Assembly (NCBI RefSeq): GCF_021245725.1
Contig: NZ_JAJGSX010000006.1
Coordinates: forward strand, 310,001 to 374,000
Length of the DNA stretch: 64,000 nucleotides
Direction of reading: 5' to 3'
DNA from: Pseudonocardia sp. TRM90224
Lineage (GTDB): Bacteria > Actinomycetota > Actinomycetes > Mycobacteriales > Pseudonocardiaceae
Positions 7,998-17,395 of this stretch are shown piece by piece (position 1 is the stretch's first letter; every line of letters begins with the position of its first letter). A program made the position numbers and the translations under genes. The notes beneath the pieces were generated by a model. The model was not told where the DNA came from and searched no databases. It saw nothing but the letters and a program-made list of their open reading frames with translations.

Positions 7998-8987
7998 TCA
8001 GGGACAGACGACAACCTGCCCGGCGTAGGACAAGCCCGCGCCGAAGCCTACGAGTAGCACCGTCTCGCCGGAACGGACCCGCCCGTCACGTCGCATGTGA
8101 TCCAGTGCGAGCGGGATCGAGGCGGAGGACGTGTTGCCGGAGTGCACGATGTCGTCGGCGACGCGCATGTCCTCGCGCGCCCCTTCTTTGCGCAGCCGCT
8201 TCGCGACCGCCTCGACGATCCGCAGGTTGGCCTGGTGCGGGATGAACACGTCGATGTCGGCGGGGGTGAGCCCGGCGAGCTCGATGGCGCGCAGCGCGAC
8301 AGGCGCGATCTTGGTGGTCGCCCAGCGGAAGACCGCCTGGCCCTCCTGGTGGAGCATGTTGTTGTCCGACTTGATGTGGATCGCCTGCGCCATGTCACCC
8401 GCGCTGCCCCAGGTGAGGGGGCCGATCCCGACGGACTCGGCGTCCGGTGCCGCGCCGACGACGGCCGCTCCCGCGCCGTCGGCGAAGATGATCGCCGTCG
8501 AGCGGTCGGTCCAGTCGACCCAGTCGGAGAGCTTCTCGGCGCCGATCACCAGCACGTTGCGCGCCGAACCGGCCCTGACCAGGTCGGCGGCGTTGCCCAT
8601 CGCGTAGCAGAACCCGGCGCAGGCCGCGTTCAGGTCGAACGCGCCGGGCGCGGGGATGCCGATGCGCTCCGCGGTCTGCGCGGCGCCGTTCGGGATGGGG
8701 TTGGGCATCGTGCAGGTGGCGAGGATGACGGTGTCGACGTCGGCGGGGTTGAGCCCGGCGTCCTTGACGGCCAGCTCGCCCGCCTCGGACGCCATGTCGA
8801 CGAGGGACGTGCCCTGCTCGGCGATGCGCCTGCTCTGGATGCCGACCCGCTCGCGGATCCACTGGTCGTTGGTGTCCATGCGTGCGGCGAGGTCGTCGTT
8901 GGTGACGACGTTCTCCGGCTGGGTGCTGCCGAGCCCGATGATCCGGGCGCCGGGTGCAGTGGGTGCGAGCGTGAACCGTCCGGTCAT
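7998..8987 (-). CDS. fabH: beta-ketoacyl-ACP synthase III
   Basis: 329 residues from ATG 8987, the start that overlaps the fabD stop (ATGA). It performs the first condensation, acyl-CoA with malonyl-ACP. The triad is Cys123 in NAACAGFCYA, His251 in PHQANLRI and Asn285 in HSGNTSSAS, all correctly placed for FabH. The thiolase fold is covered end to end, closing with GFGAGLSYAGQVV. A longer frame continues upstream to 9551 but is only the shadow of fabD. Translational coupling with fabD is likely. Confidence 0.97.
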   Translation of the reverse strand: MTGRFTLAPTAPGARIIGLGSTQPENVVTNDDLAARMDTNDQWIRERVGIQSRRIAEQGTSLVDMASEAGELAVKDAGLNPADVDTVILATCTMPNPIPNGAAQTAERIGIPAPGAFDLNAACAGFCYAMGNAADLVRAGSARNVLVIGAEKLSDWVDWTDRSTAIIFADGAGAAVVGAAPDAESVGIGPLTWGSAGDMAQAIHIKSDNNMLHQEGQAVFRWATTKIAPVALRAIELAGLTPADIDVFIPHQANLRIVEAVAKRLRKEGAREDMRVADDIVHSGNTSSASIPLALDHMRRDGRVRSGETVLLVGFGAGLSYAGQVVVCP

Positions 8988-9928
8988 GCGTTTCCTCCTG
9001 TGTGCTCGCTGACCAGCGCGGCGGCCGCGTCGAGGTCGTCCGGGGTCTTGAGTGCCAGCGTTGCCGTGCCCTTGAGCTCGCGCTTCACGAGGCCCACCAG
9101 CGCACCGGCAGGGGGCAGCTCGATCACGGCCGTGACCCCGACCTCGCGCAGGGTCGTCATGCACGCGTTCCAGCGGACCGGGAGGGTGACCTGCGCGACG
9201 AGCCTGCGCAGCACCTCGGCGCCGGACGTGACGACGGTGCCGTCGGCGTTGGAGAGCAGCGGCCGGTCGGGGTCGGCGGTCGCGAGGTCGGCGGTGTGGG
9301 CACGCAGCGCGTCCTCCGCGGGGGCCATGAAGCGGGTGTGGAACGCGCCCGCGACGGCCAGGGAGATCACCCTCGCCCGCTCCGGCGGCTCGGCCGCGAG
9401 CGCCTCCAGTGCGCTGACGGGCCCGGCCGCGACGATCTGACCAGCGCCGTTGAGGTTCGCGGGATCGAGGCCGAGCTTGTCGAGCGTGGCCAGCACATCG
9501 TCGGGGTTCCCGCCGAGGACGGCGCTCATGCCGGTCGGCTCGGCAGCGCACGCGGCTGCCATCTCCCGGCCGCGCACGGCGGCCAGCCCGACGGCGGCAT
9601 CGGGGGTGAGCACACCCGCGACGGCCGCGGCGGCGAGCTCACCGACCGAGTGGCCCGCGGTCGGCGCGTCCGCCGGGAGGTCGATCGTCGCGGCGAGCCG
9701 GGCGGCAGCGATCAGCGAGGTCGCGACCACGAGCGGCTGGGTGACCGCGGTGTCCTTGATCTCGTTCTCGTCGGCGGTGGTGCCCAGGCGGCGCAGGTCG
9801 AGCCCGCTGGCGCTGGACCAGGCCTCGAGCGACTCCTGCGCGGCGGTGCCGTGCGGCGTGTCGTCGAGCCACGGGCTGAGCATGCCGGGCTTCTGGGATC
9901 CCTGTCCGGGTGCGAGCAGTGCGATCAC
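8984..9928 (-). CDS. fabD: malonyl-CoA:ACP transacylase
   Basis: 314 residues. GTG 9928 is chosen because the protein must begin just before IALLAPGQGSQKPGM, the conserved N-terminus; the upstream frame to 10060 is non-homologous. The active-site Ser94 sits in GHSVGEL, Arg119 in VRGREM and His197 in GAFHTRF, the normal acyltransferase set. It loads malonyl groups onto AcpP for FabH and FabF. It is the first gene of the operon, with a palindrome (9997-10013) between it and fasR that is a candidate regulator site. Confidence 0.95.
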   Translation of the reverse strand: MIALLAPGQGSQKPGMLSPWLDDTPHGTAAQESLEAWSSASGLDLRRLGTTADENEIKDTAVTQPLVVATSLIAAARLAATIDLPADAPTAGHSVGELAAAAVAGVLTPDAAVGLAAVRGREMAAACAAEPTGMSAVLGGNPDDVLATLDKLGLDPANLNGAGQIVAAGPVSALEALAAEPPERARVISLAVAGAFHTRFMAPAEDALRAHTADLATADPDRPLLSNADGTVVTSGAEVLRRLVAQVTLPVRWNACMTTLREVGVTAVIELPPAGALVGLVKRELKGTATLALKTPDDLDAAAALVSEHTGGNA

Positions 9929-9996
9929 GGTGCACAGACAACACCCCCGGGCCCTCGCGGCGGGATACCGGCACGCACGAACTCGGAGGCTTCCAG

Positions 9997-10013
9997 TTGG
10001 AGGTTTCCTCCAA
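9997..10013. promoter_or_regulatory. TTGGAGG-TTT-CCTCCAA palindrome upstream of fabD (candidate FasR site)
   Basis: A perfect 7-bp inverted repeat with a 3-bp centre, 68 bp upstream of the fabD start and 65 bp downstream of the fasR stop. A further CCTCC/GGAGG half-site lies next to it (about 9984-9990). FasR homologues are known to bind inverted repeats in the fabD promoter region of Streptomyces and mycobacterial relatives. The assignment here is by position and symmetry only. Confidence 0.55.
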
Positions 10014-10078
10014 AGCCGGCCCGGTGAGTCCCACGTCACCCTCACTTGAAGGGTGCACAAGTTGTAGGAACTCGCAGG

Positions 10079-11293
10079 TCAGATCGCCTCGTCGGCGTCC
10101 AGTCTGCCCACGACGAGCGCCGTGCGCAGCACCAGCGCGTCGCGCGGATCGGTCGGGGTGCGGCCCGTGAGTTCACTCACGCGACGCAGTCGGTAGCGCA
10201 CCGTGTTCGGGTGGACGAACAGCTGACGCGCGCACGACTCCAGCGCGCTGCCACCCTCGAGGTACGCCGCGAGGGTGTGCAGCAGCTCGCCACCTGCCGA
10301 TTCGAGCGGTTCGACGACGGACTCGACGAGCCGCCGCCGCGCCGTGGCGTCGCCGGAGAGCGCGCGCTCGGGCAGCAGGTCCTTCGCCGCGACCGGCCGT
10401 GGCGCGGCGGGCCAGCCCGGAGCGGCGCGCAGGCCCGCGATCGCCTCCCGCGCACTGCCGTGTGCGGCCGCGAGCCCTGTGACCAGCGGCCCGACGACGA
10501 TCGGCCCCGGTCCGAAGCCGTCGACGAGCTGACCGAGGACGTCCTCGGTCGCCTCGCCGGACGGCTCCGCGACGAGCACGACCAGCCGGCTGCCCTGGAT
10601 CCCCGCGAGCACGGAGCGGCCGGCCTTGTCGGCCTCGCGGCGCAGGACGGTCGGCCCGCGTGGTGCGTCGGCCGCGGGGGAGCCGACGACGACCTGCAGC
10701 GCGGCGTCGGGGTCCCAGCCCAGCGCGGAGGCGCGCGAGACGAGCGCATCGTCGGTCTCGCCGCGCACGACGGCGTCGACGACGAGCGCTTCGTGGCGGG
10801 CGTCCCAGGCGCCGCGGGTCTCGGCGGCGCCGGCATAGACGGTCGCGGCGGCGAAGGCGATCTCCCGTCCGAACCGCAGGATGCTCTCCACCAGCAGGCG
10901 TCGCTCGGCCTCGTCGGCGGCGAGCGGGGGCAGGTGGCGCTCGAAGACCTCGGTGGCGATCCGCACCAGGTCGACGGTCTGCCGCAGGCTGAGTCGCTCG
11001 GCCAGGTCGTGCGGTGCGATGCGGAAGGCCTCGGCGGTGAGCCGGATCGTCTCGCCGCGCTCACCGAGCCACGCCACGAAGTTGGCGACGCCGGTCTGCG
11101 TCACGAGCGCAACACCGGCGCGCTGGTCGGCCGGCAGCCGTGCGAACCACGGCTGGCGCTCCTCCATGGCGACGAGGCACGCGGACGCCAGCTCGCCCGC
11201 CGCGAGCCCGAGCCGACGCCGGGTGGCGGCTGAGACCGCCGTCCCTTGTGTGGCTGGTCCTATCGCCTCCCGCCGGGTCATGTCGGGCAGCAT
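10079..11293 (-). CDS. fasR: PucR-family regulator of the fatty-acid operon
   Basis: 404 residues from ATG 11293; an internal ATG at 11281 is the alternative, and a longer frame to 11395 would run into the divergent pirin gene. The C-terminal PucR helix-turn-helix is clear: LLHTLAAYLEGGSALESCAR, then LFVHPNTVRYRLRRVSELTGR. The middle region has the GGDEF-like PucR fold (LQVVVG, SRLVVLVAEPS, GPIVVGPLV). Its place directly upstream of fabD is that of FasR, the activator of the fabD operon in Streptomyces and mycobacteria. Binding of acyl-CoA effectors is known for the family, not visible here. Confidence 0.88.
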   Translation of the reverse strand: MLPDMTRREAIGPATQGTAVSAATRRRLGLAAGELASACLVAMEERQPWFARLPADQRAGVALVTQTGVANFVAWLGERGETIRLTAEAFRIAPHDLAERLSLRQTVDLVRIATEVFERHLPPLAADEAERRLLVESILRFGREIAFAAATVYAGAAETRGAWDARHEALVVDAVVRGETDDALVSRASALGWDPDAALQVVVGSPAADAPRGPTVLRREADKAGRSVLAGIQGSRLVVLVAEPSGEATEDVLGQLVDGFGPGPIVVGPLVTGLAAAHGSAREAIAGLRAAPGWPAAPRPVAAKDLLPERALSGDATARRRLVESVVEPLESAGGELLHTLAAYLEGGSALESCARQLFVHPNTVRYRLRRVSELTGRTPTDPRDALVLRTALVVGRLDADEAI

Positions 11294-11354
11294 TGCACGC
11301 GCGCCGCGAAGGACCTGGGAACAGGACGGCTGGTGCCGGCGTTCCCAACGTGTA

Positions 11355-11368
11355 GTTGCAGATGCAAC
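11355..11368. promoter_or_regulatory. GTTGCA-GA-TGCAAC palindrome before the pirin gene
   Basis: A perfect 6-bp inverted repeat with a 2-bp centre, 20 bp upstream of the pirin ATG and 61 bp upstream of the fasR ATG. It lies where an operator could control either divergent gene. The dyad is too short for a terminator. The regulator is unknown. Confidence 0.45.
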
Positions 11369-11388
11369 AAAATGGCTGGAGGCATCCG

Positions 11389-12171
11389 ATGACACGCAGC
11401 GCCCTCACGACCCTCACGCCCTCGGTGGACGTCCGGAGGGCAGGCGAGCGCTTCCATACCGAGATCGACTGGCTCGACTCCCGGCACAGCTTCTCGTTCG
11501 GGCAGCACTACGACCCGTCGAACACGCACTTCGGGCTGCTGCTCGTGAGCAACGACGACGTCGTGCGCGCGGGGACCGGCTTCGACACGCACCCCCATCG
11601 CGACATGGAGATCGTGACCTGGGTGCTCGAGGGCTCACTCGTGCACCAGGACTCCACCGGTCACTCCGGCGTCATCTACCCGGGACTGGCCCAGCGGATG
11701 AGCGCCGGAAGCGGCATCCTGCACTCGGAGAAGAACGACTCGTGGCGGCTCGACCCCGCGGCCGGACCGCACGACAAGGACGTCCACTTCGTGCAGATGT
11801 GGGTGCTGCCCGACACGGAACGCATCACACCGGGGTACGCGCAGCTCGACATCGGGCCTCAACTAGACTCGGGCGAGCTCGTGGTGGTGGCTTCGGGAAT
11901 GCCGAAGCACAACACCGACAGTGCGATCTCGATCCACCAGAAGCACGCAGCCCTGTTCGCGGCACGGCTGCAGCCCGGAGCGTCGATCAACCTGCCACAG
12001 GCGCCGCTGGTGCACTTGTTCCTCGCGCGGGGCTCCGTAGAGCTCGAAGGCGCAGGGAAGCTCGACACAGGCGATACCGCCCGCATCACCGTCGGTGACG
12101 GGCAGCGGGTAATCGCAGGTTCAGACGGCGCCGAAGTGCTCGTCTGGGAGATGCACGCGACCCTCAGCTGA
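11389..12171 (+). CDS. pirin-like bicupin protein
   Basis: 260 residues. ATG 11389 is chosen because GGAGG lies seven bases before it; an in-frame TTG at 11356 falls inside the palindrome and is unlikely. The N-terminal cupin carries the metal ligands in FDTHPHRDMEIVTWVLEG (three His and a Glu), preceded by SRHSFSFGQHYDP. A final ligand region follows at SGILHSEKN. The C-terminal cupin (about residues 180-260) is less conserved. Pirins are iron-binding; some have quercetinase activity and others act as regulators, including of the pyruvate dehydrogenase complex in Serratia. The aceE gene is nearby, but the link is only positional. Confidence 0.88.
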   Translation: MTRSALTTLTPSVDVRRAGERFHTEIDWLDSRHSFSFGQHYDPSNTHFGLLLVSNDDVVRAGTGFDTHPHRDMEIVTWVLEGSLVHQDSTGHSGVIYPGLAQRMSAGSGILHSEKNDSWRLDPAAGPHDKDVHFVQMWVLPDTERITPGYAQLDIGPQLDSGELVVVASGMPKHNTDSAISIHQKHAALFAARLQPGASINLPQAPLVHLFLARGSVELEGAGKLDTGDTARITVGDGQRVIAGSDGAEVLVWEMHATLS

Positions 12172-12232
12172 ACTTCCGCGAGGGGTACTGGCGCCGGGCG
12201 GCGGTCCCGGCGCTACTGATCGATGAGTGCGA

Positions 12233-12439
12233 TCAGGCAAGCGGGCTGACGTTGGTGGCCTGCGGCCCCTTCTGTCCCTGCTCGATGTCGAACGCCACGC
12301 GCTGGCCTTCGTCGAGGCTCTTGTACCCGTTGGTCTGGATCGCCGAGTAGTGCACGAACACGTCCGCGCCACCACCGTCAGGAGCGAGGAAGCCGTAGCC
12401 CTTCTCGCTGTTGAACCACTTGACGGTGCCCTCTGCCAT
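12233..12439 (-). CDS. cspA: cold-shock protein CspA
   Basis: 68 residues, a single cold-shock domain. RNP1 reads KGYGFLAP and RNP2 reads VFVHYSAI, preceded by [14 protein letters not shown] 12439 has an AGGAG-like site (GAGAGCAAGA region) upstream. It binds single-stranded RNA or DNA as an RNA chaperone. It stands alone between the convergent pirin gene and the aceE terminator. The four-domain relative at 18511-19458 shares its core. Confidence 0.95.
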   Translation of the reverse strand: MAEGTVKWFNSEKGYGFLAPDGGGADVFVHYSAIQTNGYKSLDEGQRVAFDIEQGQKGPQATNVSPLA

Positions 12440-12592
12440 TCTTGCTCTCCTCGTACCTGTCGCCGGGGCGCTGGCCCCCGGCATCGCGCCGGCCGGCCAC
12501 TACGATCAGCGCCCAGCCGGGACCCCGTTCGCGATCACGCGAGGTCGGCGTCGCGCGGAGCGTATCGTGTTCCGGGCTCTCTGCCGAGGGCC

Positions 12593-12633
12593 AAAAAGCC
12601 ACGTTCCTGCCCGCTGCGGGCAGGAACGTGGCT
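12593..12633 (-). terminator. intrinsic terminator of aceE (variant of the AAAGCCAC repeat family)
   Basis: The 18-bp arms AGCCACGTTCCTGCCCGC (12597-12614) and its exact complement (12616-12633) form a perfect stem. Read on the minus strand, the stem is followed by TTTTT (12597-12593), a classical Rho-independent terminator 42 bp after the aceE stop. The arms share the core GCCAC-TTCCTGCCC with the dispersed hairpin family at 22720, 26765, 38893, 40846 and 54852, with ACGTTC replacing ACTTTC. Confidence 0.85.
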
Positions 12634-12674
12634 CTTGGGGGCTCTGCGGCGTTCGTGCGGTATCCGGGAAGCCC

Positions 12675-15470
12675 TTACGCGACGCCGCTGTCGCTGGTCT
12701 GCGGACCGGCCGCCTGCGGGTCGTCGATCTTGTACTTCGCCGCTGCGTCCACCACCACGGCACGTTCCATCTCGCCGCGCTCCGCCAGGCTGGCCAGCGC
12801 TGCCACCGTGATCGACTCCGCGTCGACGTTGAAGTGGCGGCGCACGGCCGGGCGGGTGTCGGAGAGCCCGAAGCCGTCGGTGCCCAGCGACGTGAACGGC
12901 GCCGGCACCCACTGGCGGATCAGGTCGGGCATGGCCCGCATCCAGTCCGACACCGCGATCACGGGCGCCCCCTCGCCGAGCGCGCTCGTGACGTACGGAA
13001 CGCGCTTCTCCGACTCCGGGTGCAGCAGGTTGTGCTGCTCGGTCTCGACGCCGTCGCGGCGCAGCTCGCCCCACGACGTCACCGACCACACCTCGGCACC
13101 GACGCCCCACTGCTCGGCGAGCATGTCGCGCGCCTGCAGGGCCCACGGCACCGAGACGCCCGACGCCAGCAGGCGCACCTGCGGGCCCTCGTCACGAGGG
13201 CTCGCGGCGAACCGGTAGAGACCGCGCAGCACGCCCTCGGGGTCGAGACCCTCCGGCTCTGCCGGCTGGACGTACGGCTCGTTGTAGACGGTCAGGTAGT
13301 AGATGATGTTCTCGCCGCCGAGGCGCTCGGCGTCGTCACCCGCACCCTCGCCGTACATCCGGCGCAGGCCGTCCTTGACGATGTGTGCGATCTCGAACGA
13401 GAACGCCGGGTCGTACGCCACGACGGCCGGGTTGGTCGCCGCGAGCAGCAGCGAGTGGCCGTCGTTGTGCTGCAGGCCCTCACCGGTCAGCGTGGTGCGG
13501 CCGGCCGTCGCGCCCACCAGGAACCCGCGCGCCATCTGGTCGGCAGCCGCCCAGATCGAGTCGCCCGTGCGCTGGAAGCCGAACATCGAGTAGAAGACGT
13601 ACACGGGGATCATCGGCTCGCCGTGCGTCGCGTAGGACGTCCCGGCGGCGGTGAACGAGCCGACGGAGCCGGCCTCGTTGATGCCCTCGTGCAGCAGCTG
13701 CCCCTGCTCCGACTCGCGGTAGGCGAGCATCAGCGAGGCGTCGACGGACGTGTACTGCTGCCCGTTCGGGTTGTAGATCTTCTGCGTCGGGAACATCGAG
13801 TCCATCCCGAACGTGCGCGCCTCGTCCGGGATGATCGGCACGAACCGGCCGCCGATCTCCTTGTCCTTCACCAGCTCGCGCAGCAGCCGGACGAACGCCA
13901 TCGTCGTGGCGACCTCCTGCTTGCCCGAGCCCTTGCGGACGAAGTCGTAGACCTTGTCGCCGGGCAGGACCAGCGGCTTCGCCGTGATCCGCCGCGACGG
14001 CAGCGGCCCGCCCAGCGCGCGGCGCCGCTCGGCCATGTACTGGATCTCCGGGGCGTCCTCGCCGGGGTGGTAGTACGGCGGGAGGTACGGGTTCTCCTCC
14101 AGCGCGGCGTCGGAGATCGGGATGCGCTGCTCGTCGCGGAACTGCTTGAGGTCCTCGAGCGAGAGCTTCTTCATCTGGTGGGTCGCGTTGCGGCCCGCGA
14201 AGTGCGTCCCGAGGCTGTAGCCCTTGATCGTCTTCGCCAGGATGACGGTCGGCTGACCGTTGTGCTCCATCGCGGCCGCGTAGGCCGCGTACACCTTCCG
14301 GTAGTCGTGGCCGCCGCGCTTGAGGTTCCAGATCTCGGCGTCGGACATCGGCTCGACCAGCGACTTCGTGCGCGGGTCGCGTCCGAAGAAGTGGTCGCGG
14401 ACGTAACCGCCGTCGTTCGCCTTGTAGGTCTGGTAGTCGCCGTCGGGCGTCTGGTTCATGAGGTTGACCAGCGCGCCGTCACGGTCGGCGTGCAGCAGCG
14501 CGTCCCACTCGCGACCCCAGATGACCTTGATCACGTTCCAGCCGGCGCCGCGGAAGAAGGACTCCAGCTCCTGGATGATCTTGCCGTTGCCGCGGACCGG
14601 CCCGTCGAGGCGCTGCAGGTTGCAGTTGACCACGAACGTGAGGTTGTCGAGGCCCTCCGTCGCGGCGATGTGGATCAGGCCGCGGGACTCCGGCTCGTCC
14701 ATCTCGCCGTCGCCGAGGAACGCCCACACGTGCTGCTCGTCGGTGTTGGTGAAGCCGCGGTCGCCCAGGTAGCGGTTGAACCGCGCCTGCATGATCGCGT
14801 TCATCGGGCCGAGGCCCATCGAGACGGTCGGGAACTCCCAGAAGTCCGACATCAACCGGGGGTGCGGGTAGGACGGCAGCCCGTTGCCGGGCCCGCCGTG
14901 CGAGAGCTCCTGCCGGAACCCGTCGAGGCGGTCCTCGGTGAGGCGACCCTCGAGATACGCGCGGGCGTACACACCTGGAGACGCGTGTCCCTGGATGTAG
15001 ATCTGATCACCCCCACCCGGGTGGTCCTTGCCACGGAAGAAGTGGTTGAAACCGACCTCGTAGAGCGTCGCCGACGACGCGTAGGACGAGATGTGGCCAC
15101 CGACACCGATGCCGGGCCGCTGCGCCCGGTGCACCGTCATGGCCGCGTTCCAACGGATCCAACGGCGGTAGGCGCGCTCCGCCTCCTCGTCGCCCGGGAA
15201 CCACGGCTCCCGATCGGTCGGGATCGTGTTCACGTAATCGGTGCTGGTCAGCGACGGTACGCCGACGTGCCGCTCGCGGGCGCGCTGCAGCATCCGCAGC
15301 ATCAAGTAGCGCGCACGCTGCTGTCCGGCGGCGTCGACGACGGCATCGAAGGAGTCAAGCCACTCTGCGGTTTCCTCCGGATCGATGTCCGGCAGGTGCG
15401 CGGCGAGGCCGTCGCGGATGACGTGGACACGCCGCGGCGCCGCGTCGTGGGGACTGGTCTGGCCGGTCAA
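12675..15470 (-). CDS. aceE: pyruvate dehydrogenase E1 component, homodimeric type
   Basis: 931 residues from TTG 15470, preceded by GGGAG. Upstream frame to 15650 has no counterpart in AceE proteins, which begin shortly before [20 protein letters not shown]. The thiamine diphosphate motif reads [12 protein letters not shown] near residue 255 and ends in [10 protein letters not shown]; the transketolase-like central domain contains [10 protein letters not shown] and EAGSVGSF. It decarboxylates pyruvate and passes the acetyl group to the E2 lipoyl enzyme, encoded elsewhere. Length and near-complete similarity to mycobacterial AceE make this secure. A strong terminator follows at 12633-12593. 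Confidence 0.97.
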   Translation of the reverse strand: MTGQTSPHDAAPRRVHVIRDGLAAHLPDIDPEETAEWLDSFDAVVDAAGQQRARYLMLRMLQRARERHVGVPSLTSTDYVNTIPTDREPWFPGDEEAERAYRRWIRWNAAMTVHRAQRPGIGVGGHISSYASSATLYEVGFNHFFRGKDHPGGGDQIYIQGHASPGVYARAYLEGRLTEDRLDGFRQELSHGGPGNGLPSYPHPRLMSDFWEFPTVSMGLGPMNAIMQARFNRYLGDRGFTNTDEQHVWAFLGDGEMDEPESRGLIHIAATEGLDNLTFVVNCNLQRLDGPVRGNGKIIQELESFFRGAGWNVIKVIWGREWDALLHADRDGALVNLMNQTPDGDYQTYKANDGGYVRDHFFGRDPRTKSLVEPMSDAEIWNLKRGGHDYRKVYAAYAAAMEHNGQPTVILAKTIKGYSLGTHFAGRNATHQMKKLSLEDLKQFRDEQRIPISDAALEENPYLPPYYHPGEDAPEIQYMAERRRALGGPLPSRRITAKPLVLPGDKVYDFVRKGSGKQEVATTMAFVRLLRELVKDKEIGGRFVPIIPDEARTFGMDSMFPTQKIYNPNGQQYTSVDASLMLAYRESEQGQLLHEGINEAGSVGSFTAAGTSYATHGEPMIPVYVFYSMFGFQRTGDSIWAAADQMARGFLVGATAGRTTLTGEGLQHNDGHSLLLAATNPAVVAYDPAFSFEIAHIVKDGLRRMYGEGAGDDAERLGGENIIYYLTVYNEPYVQPAEPEGLDPEGVLRGLYRFAASPRDEGPQVRLLASGVSVPWALQARDMLAEQWGVGAEVWSVTSWGELRRDGVETEQHNLLHPESEKRVPYVTSALGEGAPVIAVSDWMRAMPDLIRQWVPAPFTSLGTDGFGLSDTRPAVRRHFNVDAESITVAALASLAERGEMERAVVVDAAAKYKIDDPQAAGPQTSDSGVA

Positions 15471-15652
15471 GGGATCTCCCTGCAGGGCTCGAGCTGGGTC
15501 TATCTCCGGTTCTTCCCCTATCGTGCCCCTCGGCGCTCGATCTCGTAACGAGTGGTTGCGCACCGACGAGTCACGTGTTCGGATTCCGCATCCGGATGCA
15601 CGCTCGTGCGTTGAACGCTCGAGTGGGGAGAACGACGAAAAGGGGTACACGC

Positions 15653-16087
15653 GTGGTCGCCGCGGATGATGCCGGACGTGGGTCCGACATCGCGGGCAAG
15701 CTCGGCGTTGAGCCGGGCATGGTCGTCCAGGAACTCGGTTGGGACTCCGATGTCGACGAGACGGTACGTGATGCCGTCGAGGAGAGGTCGGGGGACGAGC
15801 TGCTCGACGAGGACGCCGACGAGGTGGTCGACGTCGTCGTCATGTGGTGGCGCGACGGCGACGGCGATCTCGTCGACGCACTGATCGGGGCGATCGGCCC
15901 GCTCGCCGACAACGGTGTGGTCTGGGTGCTCAGCCCGAAGACCGGCCGGCGTGGGCACGTCGAGCCGAGCGAGATCGCCGAAGCCGCACCGACGGCAGGC
16001 CTCTCGCAGACGTCGAACGTCAGCGTCAGCGACGACTGGGCGGGGGCCCGGCTCGTGGCACCGAAGGCGGCGAAGTCCAGACGCTGA
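15653..16087 (+). CDS. DUF3052 family protein
   Basis: 144 residues from GTG 15653, with AAAAGGGG upstream; the longer frame from 15575 is not conserved. The chain is very acidic in the middle ([26 protein letters not shown]) and ends with [17 protein letters not shown] and [18 protein letters not shown], the hallmark blocks of DUF3052. In Actinobacteria this gene is commonly divergent from aceE and near ahpE, exactly as here. The function is unknown; no catalytic motif is visible. Confidence 0.9.
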   Translation: MVAADDAGRGSDIAGKLGVEPGMVVQELGWDSDVDETVRDAVEERSGDELLDEDADEVVDVVVMWWRDGDGDLVDALIGAIGPLADNGVVWVLSPKTGRRGHVEPSEIAEAAPTAGLSQTSNVSVSDDWAGARLVAPKAAKSRR

Positions 16088-16168
16088 TCCCGCCGGTCTC
16101 GCACCGGCCGGTATGCCATCGCCTAGGCTCTCCTCGACAGCGATCGATCGAGTCGAGGAGACCAGCAC

Positions 16169-16627
16169 ATGGCGCCCGAGGTCGGCACCGCGGCACCGGA
16201 CTTCACCCTGAAGGACCAGAACAACCAGGAGGTCACGCTCTCGTCGTTCCGCGGCGAGCGCGCCGTACTGGTGGTCTTCTACCCGTTCGCGTTCTCGGGC
16301 ATCTGCACCGGCGAGCTGTGCGGCATCCGCGACGACCTGGCGTCGTTCCAGAACGACGACGTGCAGGTCCTCGCGATCTCGGTGGACCACGCGTTCACCC
16401 TGAAGGCGTGGTCCGAGGCGCAGGGCTACGAGTTCCCGCTGCTCGCCGACTTCTGGCCGCACGGGAAGGTCGCGCAGGACTACGGCGTCTTCAACGCCGA
16501 CCGCGGCATGGCCGTCCGCGGCACCTTCCTCGTCGACAAGGCGGGCGTCGTGCGCTTCGCCGAGGTCAACGCGCCCGGCGAGGCCCGTGACCAGGACGGA
16601 TGGAAGAAGGCAGTAGCGGCGCTGTGA
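16169..16627 (+). CDS. ahpE: one-Cys-type peroxiredoxin AhpE
   Basis: 152 residues. The peroxidatic Cys46 lies in the motif YPFAFSGICTGEL, the AhpE variant of the PxxxTxxC site. Cys51, five residues later (GELCGI), is extra compared with mycobacterial AhpE as I remember it and could serve as a resolving residue. Arg near TFLVDKAG and the thioredoxin fold are otherwise standard. It reduces peroxides and peroxynitrite in the cytoplasm using mycothiol or mycoredoxin in relatives. The start has GAGGAG upstream. Confidence 0.93.
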   Translation: MAPEVGTAAPDFTLKDQNNQEVTLSSFRGERAVLVVFYPFAFSGICTGELCGIRDDLASFQNDDVQVLAISVDHAFTLKAWSEAQGYEFPLLADFWPHGKVAQDYGVFNADRGMAVRGTFLVDKAGVVRFAEVNAPGEARDQDGWKKAVAAL

Positions 16628-16632
16628 GAGTC

Positions 16633-16664
16633 TGTGCACGGAGGCCCTCCGGCCTCCGTGCACA
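16633..16664. terminator. perfect 14-bp-stem hairpin after ahpE
   Basis: The arms TGTGCACGGAGGCC and GGCCTCCGTGCACA pair perfectly around a CTCC loop, six bases after the ahpE stop and two before the tRNA-Val 5' end. There is no T-run because the tRNA follows at once. It probably ends the ahpE transcript or marks the tRNA 5' processing boundary. Confidence 0.75.
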
Positions 16665-16665
16665 C

Positions 16666-16737
16666 GGGCGCGTAGCTCAGCGGGAGAGCACTCGGCTTAC
16701 ACCCGAGCGGTCGCAGGTTCGAACCCTGCCGCGCCCA
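16666..16737 (+). tRNA. tRNA-Val (anticodon TAC)
   Basis: 72 bases folding as a complete cloverleaf. The acceptor GGGCGCG pairs with CGCGCCC, the D-arm is GCTC/GAGC, the anticodon stem CTCGG/CCGAG holds loop CTTACAC (anticodon TAC), and the T-arm GCAGG/CCTGC holds loop TTCGAAC. The discriminator base is A; CCA is not encoded. Its 3' half is repeated 1.2 kb downstream at 17889-17947, marking it as an integration site. Confidence 0.97.
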
Positions 16738-16933
16738 CGTCTTGACCTGCGGAAACGTCCCAGCGGTTCCTGTGGAAGTTCACCCTGGTTGACTCGACGT
16801 GCCGGAGTTTCGCACCGCGCGAAGATCAAATGGCACGTTCGCGGCAAGCCGGAGTGGCTGGTGTGATCGTGGTAAACCTGAGTCGACGCCGACCGCCTTG
16901 CCAGGACTTCTGAAAAAGTTCAGACTGGGTGAT

Positions 16934-17392
16934 GTGACTACCGAGGTGCAGTGGAGCGACTTGCAGCGTGACCCGAAGGGTGTCGCTGCGCTTGCCGATC
17001 AGGGCGACGTGCGGGTGCGGCGCCGGGATGGTGTGCCGCTGCTGCTGGTTCGTGAGGACTCCGCCACGTCGGCGGCCGATGGCGCGGTAGGCGCGGCGCG
17101 GACGCTGCGTAACGCGCTCTCGCATCTGCCGGGTGAGGCGGCGGCGGAGGTCCTGGTCGAGGAGTTCCCGTGGGCGGACTTGCTTCCCGAGGCCGATCGG
17201 CTCCAGTTCGTGTCCGACTTCGTGCGGGCGGTGGGGGCGTCGGCGGAGCTGGGTCGCTGGACGGTGTTGGCGCAGGTCCTGGTCGAGTGGAAGGCGACCG
17301 CGGCCGTATACGCCGACCCTGCGCTCGTCGCGGAGTTGTCCCGGTCGCTCGATGATGATCTCGGTCCGGTGCCGGCGCCGACGGGTTCCTGA
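16934..17392 (+). CDS. putative Phd/YefM-like antitoxin
   Basis: 152 residues from GTG 16934; the frame opening at 16799 lies in the attachment-flank sequence and is unlikely. Residues 3-45 (EVQWSDLQRDPKGVAALADQ, then VRVRRRDGVPLLLVRE) have the Phd-like beta-alpha-beta pattern ending in a hydrophobic strand. The C-terminal 85 residues are helical with FPWADLLPEADRLQFVSDF and AQVLVEWKATAAVYADP, as in a group of long actinobacterial antitoxins. It is followed three bases later by the putative toxin. Assignment rests on pair organisation and recalled family resemblance. It would bind the toxin and repress its own promoter. Confidence 0.6.
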   Translation: MTTEVQWSDLQRDPKGVAALADQGDVRVRRRDGVPLLLVREDSATSAADGAVGAARTLRNALSHLPGEAAAEVLVEEFPWADLLPEADRLQFVSDFVRAVGASAELGRWTVLAQVLVEWKATAAVYADPALVAELSRSLDDDLGPVPAPTGS

Positions 17393-17395
17393 GCG

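Noticed and set aside
12411-15548. A plus-strand frame of about 1,045 codons opposite aceE
   Set aside because: It is the shadow of aceE, caused by high GC at third positions; no ribosome site or recognisable motif supports it.
16745-16933. A longer N-terminus for the antitoxin gene, starting at 16799
   Set aside because: The added residues are Arg/Ser-rich, not conserved in type, and lie in the tRNA flank; GTG 16934 starts at the Phd-like core.
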